The translations under genes and the position numbers were made by a program. Positions 47,808-56,529 of a DNA stretch of 64,000 nt are shown one piece after another. Source of the stretch: an uncultured Ilumatobacter sp. (GTDB taxonomy: Bacteria > Actinomycetota > Acidimicrobiia > Acidimicrobiales > Ilumatobacteraceae). Below the pieces are notes generated by a model that saw nothing but the letters and a program-made list of their open reading frames with translations, was not told where the DNA came from and made no database searches. The stretch is from contig CALCXK010000042.1 of assembly GCA_937905835.1 (NCBI GenBank), positions 12,850 to 76,849 on the forward strand. Reading direction: 5' to 3'. Positions within the stretch are counted from its first letter, which is position 1, and each line of letters begins with the position of its first letter.

Positions 47808-49028
47808 ATGATTGAGGTCATGCCCACTCCCGACTTCGCCACGTATGCATGGGCGCCGATCGACATCGTTGGCGGTGCGTTGCCGAACGTCCATGTTGCC
47901 TGGGCCGACGGTCTCGATCTCGACTGTTACTCGCTGTGGTTGTTCGAGAACTCGCGGGCGATCGATCCGGTCACCCGAGAGAGCACGGTCGACCCGGCGG
48001 ACTTGCCCGAGTCGTCGTTCCTGTCGGCTGCTCGACGGACGGACGAAGGGGCGCTCGAGCTGACGTGGGGCGATGGTCTCCAGTCGATGATTCACCCCGG
48101 ATGGTTGCGATCGATCGCTGCGCAGCGGCATCGACCTGAAGCGATTCCCGGTCCGTTGACGATCTGGACGACCGACACCCTCGACGAACCGCCGTCCTTC
48201 GATGGCGCATCTGTGCTCGACGACATTGCGGTGTTCGGCGACTGGCTGCGAGCGATGCACGTCTACGGCTTCGCCCGGCTCCGCAATACTCCGGCCGATC
48301 GGGCGTTTCTCGAAACGCTGATCAAGCGAATCGGTCCGATTCGAGGGTCGAACTTCGGCAATATCTTCACGGTCGAGGCACGTCTCGATGCCGATTCGAC
48401 GGCGAACACTGGCCTGAATCTCGGCCAACATGCCGACCTCCCGACGCGTGAGACGCCGCCCGGCTTCCAGTTTCTACACTGCGTCGAGAACACGGTCGCG
48501 GGTGGAGCATCGCGGATGACCGACGGGCTCGCGGTCGTCGCCGAACTCGAAGCGAATCATCCGGCCGAGTACGAGGCGCTGACCACCTTGAACTGGGTGT
48601 TCGCCAACCGGGCGATGGACGGGGACCATCGCTGGATCGGCCCGGTGATCGACCATGGTCAGCTCGGCTCGCAGCTGACCATGCGCGCCTTCTACCCGGT
48701 CCGGCTCGCACCCGACATGCCAGCCGCCGACGTACCGCGCGCCTATGACGCGATGCGCATCTTCTCCAGCGTCGCCCACGACGACCGATTCATGCTGCGT
48801 TCCCGTTTCGAGCCCGGCGACATTATCGGCTTTGACAACCGGCGAGTCCTGCACGGCCGCGACGCATTTGATCCGGGCGCCGGATCGCGAGTCCTCACCG
48901 GTTGCTACGTCGACCGTGACGAGCTGCTCTCGCGTCTACGCGTGCTTGATCGTGACGCCCTGAACCGCCACGCCCCGAACCACTCTTCCTCGACCCCTCC
49001 GACCCTTGATCAGAAGGAAACCTCATGA
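47808..49028 (+). CDS. gamma-butyrobetaine dioxygenase-like 2-oxoglutarate oxygenase
   Basis: A 406-residue Fe(II)/2-oxoglutarate enzyme of the TauD/BBOX family. The N-terminal DUF971-like zinc domain (ADGLDLDCYSLWLFENS) precedes the oxygenase domain with the metal motif GQHADLPTR (HxD) and the distal His in NRRVLHGRDAF. BBOX enzymes hydroxylate gamma-butyrobetaine to L-carnitine; trimethyllysine dioxygenase is an alternative. The following genes encode a BKACE-type enzyme and a carnitine dehydrogenase-like protein, which favours the carnitine assignment. The ATG at 47808 has a TAATCT box 9 bases upstream. The stop overlaps the next gene by 4 bases. Confidence 0.9.
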   Translation: MIEVMPTPDFATYAWAPIDIVGGALPNVHVAWADGLDLDCYSLWLFENSRAIDPVTRESTVDPADLPESSFLSAARRTDEGALELTWGDGLQSMIHPGWLRSIAAQRHRPEAIPGPLTIWTTDTLDEPPSFDGASVLDDIAVFGDWLRAMHVYGFARLRNTPADRAFLETLIKRIGPIRGSNFGNIFTVEARLDADSTANTGLNLGQHADLPTRETPPGFQFLHCVENTVAGGASRMTDGLAVVAELEANHPAEYEALTTLNWVFANRAMDGDHRWIGPVIDHGQLGSQLTMRAFYPVRLAPDMPAADVPRAYDAMRIFSSVAHDDRFMLRSRFEPGDIIGFDNRRVLHGRDAFDPGAGSRVLTGCYVDRDELLSRLRVLDRDALNRHAPNHSSSTPPTLDQKETS

Positions 49029-49915
49029 GTTCTGTCTTCATCACCTGCGCCGTCACCGGCAGCGGCGACACTGTTGGCAAGTCCGACAGGGTGCCGTACA
49101 CCCCCGAAGCAATCGCCGACGACTGCATCGCTGCAGCCAAAGCAGGCGCCGCCGTCGTGCACATCCATGTTCGCGATCCCGAGACCGGTGCGCCGTCACG
49201 AGAGGTCGAGTACTACGCCGAAGTGGTCGATCGCATCCGTGCCTCCGATGTCGACCCGGTGATCAACCTCACCGCCGGTATGGGTGGCGATGTCACCTTC
49301 GGTTCTGTCGAAAGCCCGCTGCCGCTTGCCGAGGCCGGTACCGACATGGTGGGTGCATCCGAACGGCTCGATCACGTCCGCAAAATCCTTCCCGAGATCT
49401 GCACCATCGACTGTGGTTCGATGAACTTCGGCGAGGGCGACTACGTCATGACGAACACGCCGTCGATCCTCGCCGAAATGGCTCGCCAGATCCAGGAGCT
49501 CGGTGTTCGTCCGGAGATCGAAGTGTTCGACACCGGTCACCTGTGGCAGGCGAAGTCGCTCGTCGAGCAGGGGCTCATCGCTGATCCAGTCATGGTGCAG
49601 TTGTGTATGGGGATCCCGTGGGGTGCGCCGCCGGATTTGAACACCTTCATGGCGATGGTCAACAACATTCCAGAAAATTGGACGTTCAGTGCGTTCTCGA
49701 TCGGGCGCAAGCAGCTCGAATACGTGGCGCTTGCTGCGATTGCGGGCGGCAACGTCCGCGTCGGTCTCGAAGACAACCTGTACCTCGACCGGGGCCAGTT
49801 AGCGACGAACCGCGATCTCGTCGAACGGGCAGTCGACATCCTGAGCAGCATGAACTTCGACATCATGACGTCGGCAGAGGTCCGCGAGAAGATGCAGCTC
49901 ACCAGCCATGGCTGA
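49025..49915 (+). CDS. beta-keto acid cleavage enzyme (BKACE, dehydrocarnitine-type)
   Basis: A 296-residue TIM-barrel enzyme of the DUF849/BKACE family, which cleaves beta-keto acids with acetyl-CoA using a zinc ion. The zinc motif is VVHIHVRDPETG (two His), and ATG-side features SSVFITCAVTGSGD and EVFDTGHLWQ match the family. In carnitine breakdown the member converts 3-dehydrocarnitine plus acetyl-CoA to betaine and acetoacetyl-CoA; here the neighbours make that assignment likely. It overlaps the dioxygenase gene by 4 bases and the dehydrogenase gene by 8. Confidence 0.9.
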   Translation: MSSVFITCAVTGSGDTVGKSDRVPYTPEAIADDCIAAAKAGAAVVHIHVRDPETGAPSREVEYYAEVVDRIRASDVDPVINLTAGMGGDVTFGSVESPLPLAEAGTDMVGASERLDHVRKILPEICTIDCGSMNFGEGDYVMTNTPSILAEMARQIQELGVRPEIEVFDTGHLWQAKSLVEQGLIADPVMVQLCMGIPWGAPPDLNTFMAMVNNIPENWTFSAFSIGRKQLEYVALAAIAGGNVRVGLEDNLYLDRGQLATNRDLVERAVDILSSMNFDIMTSAEVREKMQLTSHG

Positions 49916-50885
49916 GCTGCCACAGCGCGGCGCAGTTGTTGGGTGCGGTGTGATCGGTGCTGCTTGGGCCGCACGAATGCGGCTTCGGGGGATCGACGTG
50001 TCTGCGTACGACCCGTCGCCGAACGCTTCGGAGCTTTTGAACGACGTGATGGCCGACGCTGTCTCGGCATGGGACGCACTCGGTCTGTCGACGGACCGCA
50101 TCGGTTCGTTGGTGCTGTGTGCGTCGATTGAAGAGGCTGTTGCCGACGTTGAGTTGATCCAGGAAAGTGTTCCAGAGCGGCTCGACATCAAGCACTCGAC
50201 GCTGGCAGCCATCGATGATGCTGCACCAGCTGATGCGATCATCGCGTCGTCGACGTCGGGATACAAGCCGACGGAACTCGCAACATCGATGACCCGCCCG
50301 GAACGGCTCGTCGTAGCGCACCCGTTTAACCCGGTCTACCTGTTGCCGCTCGTCGAGATCGTCGGTGGTGAACAGACATCACTTGGGACGATCGACCGTG
50401 CGATGGACACCTACCGAGCGCTCGGTATGCATCCGCTCCACGTGCGCAAAGAGATTGATGCCTTCATTGCCGATCGTCTCCTCGAAGCGGTTTGGCGTGA
50501 AGCGCTGTGGCTGGTCAACGATGGCATCGCAACCACCGAAGAGATCGACGACGCGATCCGTTACGGATTCGGCCTTCGGTGGGCGCAGATGGGCACCTTC
50601 GAGACGTATCGAATCGCCGGGGGAGAAGGCGGCATGCGCCACTTCATGGAGCAGTTCGGGCCGGCGTTGAAATGGCCGTGGACCAAACTGATGGACACGC
50701 CGGAACTGACCGATGAACTGATCGATACCATCGCCGAACAGTCCGACGAGCAAGCAGCAGGCCGCTCAATCCGAGACCTTGCGCAAGAACGCGACCGGAA
50801 CCTCGTTGCGATTCTGCGGGCACTCGAAAGCGTCGACGCCGGTGCCGGCAAGACTGTCGCAAACCTCCGTGCGCTACAGGGCTAA
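49908..50885 (+). CDS. L-carnitine dehydrogenase-like 3-hydroxyacyl-CoA dehydrogenase family protein
   Basis: A 325-residue NAD-dependent dehydrogenase. The Rossmann motif is AVVGCGVIGAAWAARMRLRG (residues 9-28), and SSTSGYKPTELATSMTRPERLVVAHPFNPVYLLPLVEIVGG is the catalytic stretch with the His of HPFNP. Members oxidise L-carnitine to 3-dehydrocarnitine. Some carnitine dehydrogenases carry a fused thioesterase domain; that is absent here. It is the last gene of the three-gene set 47808-50885, and the set gives a complete route gamma-butyrobetaine, carnitine, dehydrocarnitine, betaine (inference from order and families). Confidence 0.9.
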   Translation: MAELPQRGAVVGCGVIGAAWAARMRLRGIDVSAYDPSPNASELLNDVMADAVSAWDALGLSTDRIGSLVLCASIEEAVADVELIQESVPERLDIKHSTLAAIDDAAPADAIIASSTSGYKPTELATSMTRPERLVVAHPFNPVYLLPLVEIVGGEQTSLGTIDRAMDTYRALGMHPLHVRKEIDAFIADRLLEAVWREALWLVNDGIATTEEIDDAIRYGFGLRWAQMGTFETYRIAGGEGGMRHFMEQFGPALKWPWTKLMDTPELTDELIDTIAEQSDEQAAGRSIRDLAQERDRNLVAILRALESVDAGAGKTVANLRALQG

Positions 50886-50899
50886 CAGCACCGCCACCC

Positions 50900-50951
50900 C
50901 GTTTGCGTCGAAGTTTGCGTTGACCAGTCCGCAGGAATTTCGACGCAAACG
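50900..50951. repeat. inverted repeat CGTTTGCGTCGAA / TTCGACGCAAACG
   Basis: Perfect 13-base arms with a 26-base loop, 15 bases after the carnitine dehydrogenase stop and overlapping the start region of the small membrane protein. It shares CGTTTGCGT with the hairpin at 51237-51288. Confidence 0.6.
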
Positions 50952-50965
50952 AGGAAACTGCCGAC

Positions 50966-51235
50966 ATGAAGGAACTTCGTTGGGGTCTGGGGCGTCTGAT
51001 TGAGATGGGTTCAATGTTGCGCCGCGCTGCGGTGATCGGGATCTTGTTGACGACGCTGGTGATTGTTGGAGGCCCCGGAACGGCCTCGGCATCTCCCACG
51101 ACCTCGATACCTGTTGAGGAAAATGGAGTCGCGTGGCCGGTTCCGATCGTCGGCGGGCTCATCATCGTGGCGGGCCTGGTCGCAACCAGAGGCGAGTTCC
51201 GCAACTGGCGTCAGCGCCGAGCAGACCGCAACTGA
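50966..51235 (+). CDS. small membrane protein of unknown function
   Basis: An 89-residue protein. A signal-like hydrophobic segment (RRAAVIGILLTTLVIVGGPGTASASP) is followed by a short outer loop (TTSIPVEENGVAW), a second helix (PVPIVGGLIIVAGLVATRG), and a basic tail (RNWRQRRADRN). Start is uncertain: ATG 50966 (GAGGA about 11 bases upstream), ATG 51005 or ATG 51014. It lies between two long inverted repeats with related arms. No family is recognised. Confidence 0.6.
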   Translation: MKELRWGLGRLIEMGSMLRRAAVIGILLTTLVIVGGPGTASASPTTSIPVEENGVAWPVPIVGGLIIVAGLVATRGEFRNWRQRRADRN

Positions 51236-51236
51236 T

Positions 51237-51288
51237 CGTTTGCGTGACGATTTTGGCTGGCATCGCAGCCAAAATCGTCACGCAAACG
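51237..51288. terminator. 23-base-pair perfect hairpin, bidirectional terminator candidate
   Basis: Arms at 51237-51259 and 51266-51288 are exact complements (starting CGTTTGCGTGACGATTTTGG), with a 6-base loop. It begins 1 base after the small membrane protein stop and ends 18 bases before the glnK stop on the other strand. The stem has internal TTTT/AAAA but no T tract beyond it. Confidence 0.6.
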
Positions 51289-51306
51289 GATGAGCAGCGG
51301 GAGAAA

Positions 51307-51684
<378 letters not shown>

Positions 51685-51694
51685 TCAAAGTGAG

Positions 51695-52921
51695 TCAGCT
51701 GGTGTACGCCGACTCGGCGTGCTGGCTCTGGTCGAGACCCTGGTACTCAGCATCCTCGCCGACGCGCAGCCCCATCGTTGCATCGATCGTTTTGGCGATG
51801 GCATACGTGACGACGAAGGAGAAGACGCCGACCACGAGGGCCGCAACGAACTGATCCTTGAGGAGCTCGAGGCTGCCGCCGAAGAAGAGGCCTTCCGAGC
51901 TGTTTTCGGCGATCACTGGGTTGACGGCTGCATCGGCGAACAGGCCGAGGAGCAGCGTCCCGACGATGCCGCCGATCAGGTGCACCGCGATGACGTCGAG
52001 GCTGTCGTCCCAGTTCATCTTCTCCTTGATCGTCAGAGCAAGGAAACACAAGGCTCCGGCGACGAATCCAATGATCAGCGGCGAGGCACCACCAACGAAG
52101 CCGGCGCATGGAGTGATGGCGACGAGGCCGGCGACAGCGCCGGAGCAGGCGCCGAGCACGGTTGCGTGGCCGCCCTTCCAGCGTTCCACGAGGAGCCAGC
52201 CGAGCATGCCGGTCGAAGCAGCGAGATGGGTGTTGACAAGGGCTTGCGCCGCAAGGCCGTCGGCGGCGAGGCCGGAACCCGCGTTGAATCCGAACCAGCC
52301 GAACCACAAGATGCCGGTACCGAGGACCGTGAGTGGCAGGTTGTGCGGTGGCATGGGCACGTCGCCGTGGCCCTTGCGGTTGCCGATGACGAGGATGACG
52401 GCGAGCCCGGCCACACCAGCGCTGATGTGGATGGCCGTGCCGCCAGCAAAGTCGAGTGCCCCCATCTCAAGGAGCCAGCCGTTGAACACCCACTTAGCAC
52501 CAGGGATATAGACGAGCAATGACCAGAATCCGATGAGCACAGCGTACGAACCAAATTTCAACCGGTCAGCTGTGGCGCCGGTGATGAGTGCCGGGGTGAT
52601 GACCGCGAACATCATTTGAAAGGCGACGAAGGCCATGCCGGGAATGTCTCCGTCGAGGTTGGTGACGTCGGCGAGGAAGAGGAAGTCGAAGTTGCCAATC
52701 CAACCGTTGCCGCTGGCACCAAAGACGAGCGAGAAGCCGACGATTGCCCAGATGGTCGACACCAAACCAATGGCGAACACGTTTTGCATCAACATGCCGA
52801 GCACGTTCTTCGAACGCACCATGCCGCCGTAGAAAAACGCCAATCCGGGCGTCATGAAGAGTACGAGGGCCGCTGAGATCAGCACCCATGCGGTATTTCC
52901 GGAGTCAAATGCGAGGAGCAT
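51695..52921 (-). CDS. amt: ammonium transporter, copy 1
   Basis: A 408-residue 11-helix ammonium channel. Conserved features are FFYGGMVRSKNVLGML, the pore histidines in DFAGGTAIHISAGVAGLA and in VIAVHLIGGIVGTLLLG, and WFGFNAGSGL. Unlike copy 2 it has no signal-like extension: the ATG at 52921 begins directly before the first helix (MLLAFDSGNTAWVLISAAL). The C-terminal tail (GEDAEYQGLDQSQHAESAYTS) is where GlnK docks. A GlnR-like box lies at 52953-52990 upstream. glnK copy 1 follows. Confidence 0.97.
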   Translation of the reverse strand: MLLAFDSGNTAWVLISAALVLFMTPGLAFFYGGMVRSKNVLGMLMQNVFAIGLVSTIWAIVGFSLVFGASGNGWIGNFDFLFLADVTNLDGDIPGMAFVAFQMMFAVITPALITGATADRLKFGSYAVLIGFWSLLVYIPGAKWVFNGWLLEMGALDFAGGTAIHISAGVAGLAVILVIGNRKGHGDVPMPPHNLPLTVLGTGILWFGWFGFNAGSGLAADGLAAQALVNTHLAASTGMLGWLLVERWKGGHATVLGACSGAVAGLVAITPCAGFVGGASPLIIGFVAGALCFLALTIKEKMNWDDSLDVIAVHLIGGIVGTLLLGLFADAAVNPVIAENSSEGLFFGGSLELLKDQFVAALVVGVFSFVVTYAIAKTIDATMGLRVGEDAEYQGLDQSQHAESAYTS

Positions 52922-52952
52922 GGGAGCGGACCGTAGGCAGTGCCCGTCGAGT

Positions 52953-52990
52953 GTGAAAGTGCGGAAACGTGATGTTCATAGTCCGGAAAC
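52953..52990 (+). promoter_or_regulatory. GlnR-like four-half-site box upstream of amt copy 1
   Basis: GTGAA-n6-GAAAC-n6-TTCAT-n6-GAAAC, matching the actinobacterial GlnR consensus gTnAC-n6-GaAAC-n6-gTnAC-n6-GaAAC in spacing exactly and in both GAAAC half-sites fully. It is 32-69 bases upstream of the start codon. Confidence 0.6.
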
Positions 52991-53126
52991 ACAGACACTC
53001 GGAACGCCCATCGACGGTGAGCTTGAGAGCGGATCGGACCGCAACCCGAGCTACATGTCCCACGAAAACGAAACGACCCCCGTGCCAACATCTCAAGGAC
53101 AAGATGTGACACGGGGAATCGTCGGA

Positions 53127-53150
53127 GCGAATCGCTACGTCGCGATTCGC
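53127..53150 (-). terminator. hairpin after glnK copy 2
   Basis: GCGAATCGC / GCGATTCGC arms with a 6-base loop, 31 bases beyond the glnK copy 2 stop. No T tract follows on the minus strand, so it is a weak terminator candidate. Confidence 0.35.
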
Positions 53151-53180
53151 CGAATTGGCACCTGGCAGCGAGGCCGGGAA

Positions 53181-53546
<366 letters not shown>

Positions 53547-53552
53547 TCAGGG

Positions 53553-54929
53553 TTAGACGTAGGACGGGTCGTTGGTGTAGCCAGCCATGCCGTGCTCGGC
53601 GACGTCGAGTCCTTCGACCTCGTCTTCTTCGTTGACCCGGAGGCCAATCGTTGCCTTGAGTGCGGAGAAGACGATGAGGCTGGCGATGCCGACCCAAGCG
53701 ATGATGATGATCACCATGAGGAACTGCACAGCGAGCTGCTCGAAGCCGCCGCCGTAGAGTAGGCCGGCATCTTCACGACCGAGGAACGCGTCGTCGTAGC
53801 GGGCGAAGATGCCGATGGAGAGCACACCCCAGATGCCGACCGCACCGTGGACGCTGATGGCACCGACCGGGTCGTCGATCTTGATCTTGTCGAAGAACTG
53901 GACCGCAAGGACCACGATGATGCCGCCGATGGCACCGATGACGATCGACATGACCGGTGTGGCAGTGCCGCACGGCCCGGTGATGGCGACCAGTCCGGCG
54001 AGCACCCCGTTGCCGATGAAGGCGATGTCCGGCTTGCCCGTCTTGATCCAGACGAACGCTGCCGTGGCAAAGGCACCGGCAGCAGCCGCGAGGATCGTGT
54101 TGAGCGCAATGCCCGTCACAAGATTGTCAGCAGCGAGCTCGGAACCGGGGTTGAAGCCGAACCAACCGAGCCAGAGGATGAACACACCGAGGATCGCGAA
54201 CGGGATGTTGTGTCCAGGGATTGCTCTGGCAGTGCCGTCTTCGGCGAACTTGCCCTTGCGGGCGCCGACGAGCTTGGCGCCGACGAGTGCGGCGATACCG
54301 CCGGTCATGTGCACGACACCGGAGCCGGCGAAGTCGGAATACACGGCATCACCGATCGAGATTCCAGCGATGAAACCGCCGCCCCAGGTCATGTGCACGA
54401 CCATTGGGTAGATGATGGCGCACATGAACACACTGAAGATGAGGTACGAAGTGAACTTCGTGCGCTCGGCCATGGCACCCGAGCAGATCGTCACGGCTGT
54501 TGCTGCAAACACTGCCTGGAAGAAGAAGAACGTTCCGTGCGACAGGTTGATCACTCCACTTCCGCCGAGGGTGTTGATGTCGAGGTCGTTCATGAAGAAC
54601 CACCCACCATCGGTGCCGAGGAAGTCGTTGCCGCCGCTGAAGGCGAAGGCGTAGCCGGTTGCGAAGAAGGCCAGAACGCCGATGATCGCGTCAGCCATGT
54701 TTTTGGCAAAGATGTTGACCACGTTTTTTGCTCGTGTCAGGCCTGCCTCAACGAGTGCAAAACCCGCCTGCATGAAGAAGACGAGACATGCAGCGATGAA
54801 CACCCAGATGTTGTCAAGGATCGCTTGGACGTCTGCTGCTTCCTGAGCGATGACGGTTCCGGGCATGAGGGCCACGAGGGCGACAACGCCCCCAAGGCCA
54901 GAGATGATTCGAAGCGCACGGTTGTGCAC
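53553..54929 (-). CDS. amt: ammonium transporter, copy 2, with N-terminal extension
   Basis: A 458-residue ammonium channel with a signal-peptide-like N-terminus (MHNRALRIISGLGGVVALVA, then PGTVIAQEAADV) before the first helix, as in E. coli AmtB. Key parts are FFMQAGFALVEAGLTRAKN, the pore histidines in VVHMTGGIAALVG and ISVHGAVGIWGVL, and WFGFNPGSEL. The start is the GTG at 54929, preceded by GGAGG at 5 bases; the TTG four codons earlier is less likely. It belongs to a different subgroup from copy 1 (longer, closer to the AmtB/Rh-like forms with GGGDFxG-type loops). A GlnR-like box is at 55029-55066. Confidence 0.96.
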   Translation of the reverse strand: MHNRALRIISGLGGVVALVALMPGTVIAQEAADVQAILDNIWVFIAACLVFFMQAGFALVEAGLTRAKNVVNIFAKNMADAIIGVLAFFATGYAFAFSGGNDFLGTDGGWFFMNDLDINTLGGSGVINLSHGTFFFFQAVFAATAVTICSGAMAERTKFTSYLIFSVFMCAIIYPMVVHMTWGGGFIAGISIGDAVYSDFAGSGVVHMTGGIAALVGAKLVGARKGKFAEDGTARAIPGHNIPFAILGVFILWLGWFGFNPGSELAADNLVTGIALNTILAAAAGAFATAAFVWIKTGKPDIAFIGNGVLAGLVAITGPCGTATPVMSIVIGAIGGIIVVLAVQFFDKIKIDDPVGAISVHGAVGIWGVLSIGIFARYDDAFLGREDAGLLYGGGFEQLAVQFLMVIIIIAWVGIASLIVFSALKATIGLRVNEEDEVEGLDVAEHGMAGYTNDPSYV

Positions 54930-55028
54930 GGGGTCCTCCAAAAGGATCGGGGATAAGGGAAGGTTTGCTTGGAGAATCCAGTGGCGCCGTTGCCGTCCGG
55001 ATTACGACGATCAAGTTACGGACGGTCG

Positions 55029-55066
55029 ATGTCGTGAGTGTCGCGGCTTTGTTTCGTGTCCGTGAA
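55029..55066 (-). promoter_or_regulatory. GlnR-like four-half-site box upstream of amt copy 2
   Basis: On the minus strand TTCAC-n6-GAAAC-n6-GCGAC-n6-GACAT, again with exact 6-base spacing; the second half-site is perfect, the last one weak. It is 100-137 bases upstream of the GTG start. Confidence 0.45.
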
Positions 55067-55184
55067 CTGTCATCGCGGGTGTCGAAGAGGGTCTCGATTG
55101 GCGTGCCGAAGCAGGTCGAGGTGGTGGCCGAGCGACGAGTGACACACACATCAGATTCGGGGCGATGCCGATGCAACAGCAAGA

Positions 55185-56453
55185 ATGTGGACCATGGATC
55201 TGACATACCCGAACGAAGCTGAAGACTTCCGCGCCGAAATCAAGGCGTGGCTCCTCGACAACCTGCCCGGCGGCTGGTTCGACGATGGCTTCGAGATGAC
55301 GCCGGACCAGCGCGAGGCGTTCAACGCCGAGTGGCCCACGAAGCTGTTCGAAGGTGGTTGGATTTGTGCCACTTGGCCCGCCGAGTACGGTGGGAAGGGC
55401 CTGAGCACGATGCAGGGCGTTGCATTGTCGGAAGAGTTCGCCAACGCGAAGGCCCCGATGCGCGGTGACTTCTTCGGCGACACGCTGGTCGGCCCGACGT
55501 TGCTCCAGTGGGGAACCGAAGAACAGAAGAAGGAGTTTCTGCCCGGCATCCTGCAGGGTCGGACCCGATGGTGTCAGGGCTTCTCGGAGCCTGACTCAGG
55601 TTCCGACTTGGCATCGATCAAGACGACCGCCGAACTCGACGGTGACGAGTGGGTCATCAACGGCCAGAAGGTCTGGACCACGCAGGGTCACCATGCCGAC
55701 TACTGCTTTCTTCTGACGCGTACTGATCCCGAAGCGAAGAAGCACGCAGGTATCTCCTACATGCTCGTCCCGATGAAGCAACCGGGCATCGAAGTTCGCG
55801 GCATCACGCAGCCCGACGGCACTGCTGAATTCTGTGAGGTCTTCTTCTCGGACGCACGTTGCGCCAAAGACGCCGTAGTCGGCGGAGTCAACAACGGCTG
55901 GAAGGTCGCGAACTCGACTCTCGGTTTCGAGCGCGGCCAGTCAGCCACGACTGGTTTCCGCCGTTTTGCTGAGGAGTTCCGGCTGCTCAAAGAGCAGGCC
56001 ATTGCCAACGGTGCGATTAACGATCCGCACATCCGCCAGCGTCTGATGCAGTACTACAGCAAGATCGAGATCCTGCGTTTTAATGGCTTGCGGAACCTCA
56101 CCGCGACGCTGAACAAAAGCCGCGGTTCCGGGGTGGTCGATATGGGCACGATTGCGCTCGGAGCGACGAACAAGATGTTCTGGACCGAAATGCATCAGAA
56201 CGCCATGGAACTGGCGTTGGACATCTACGGCACCGATTCGCTCCTCATCGACGCCGGCCCGGAGGTGGGTGGCTGGCCGGGCGCTTCGCGCGACAAGCGC
56301 CGTGACGGCTACCCGGTGAGCCCGATGATGTCGTCGTTCTTCTTCTCGCGTTCAGAGACGATCTGGGGTGGCACGAGCCAGATCCAGCGCAACATCGTTG
56401 GCGAACGCGTCCTCGGTCTTCCCAAAGAACCAAATCCTCCGAGCGCTTCCTGA
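55185..56453 (+). CDS. acyl-CoA dehydrogenase
   Basis: A 422-residue acyl-CoA dehydrogenase of the usual length class. The start reads MDLTYPNEAEDFRAEIKAWL; FAD/substrate contacts are in WCQGFSEPDSGSDLASIKTTA and WVINGQKVWTTQGHHADYCF; the C-terminal SRSETIWGGTSQIQRNIVGERVLGLP contains the FAD-binding QIQRN motif. The base-position Glu is in the RSETIWGG segment. Either ATG 55185 or ATG 55194 may start it. It is divergent from amt copy 2 and stands apart from the other beta-oxidation genes. Confidence 0.93.
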   Translation: MWTMDLTYPNEAEDFRAEIKAWLLDNLPGGWFDDGFEMTPDQREAFNAEWPTKLFEGGWICATWPAEYGGKGLSTMQGVALSEEFANAKAPMRGDFFGDTLVGPTLLQWGTEEQKKEFLPGILQGRTRWCQGFSEPDSGSDLASIKTTAELDGDEWVINGQKVWTTQGHHADYCFLLTRTDPEAKKHAGISYMLVPMKQPGIEVRGITQPDGTAEFCEVFFSDARCAKDAVVGGVNNGWKVANSTLGFERGQSATTGFRRFAEEFRLLKEQAIANGAINDPHIRQRLMQYYSKIEILRFNGLRNLTATLNKSRGSGVVDMGTIALGATNKMFWTEMHQNAMELALDIYGTDSLLIDAGPEVGGWPGASRDKRRDGYPVSPMMSSFFFSRSETIWGGTSQIQRNIVGERVLGLPKEPNPPSAS

Positions 56454-56516
56454 GGATTTCGGGCGACGCAGCGAGTGGAAGTGATCGTCGGGTCGGTCGA
56501 CGAGATCCGACTCACC

Positions 56517-56522
56517 TAACGT
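56517..56522 (+). promoter_or_regulatory. -10 box of a probable leaderless oxidoreductase transcript
   Basis: TAACGT is followed by seven bases and the ATG at 56530. Confidence 0.45.
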
Positions 56523-56529
56523 CTGGTCG

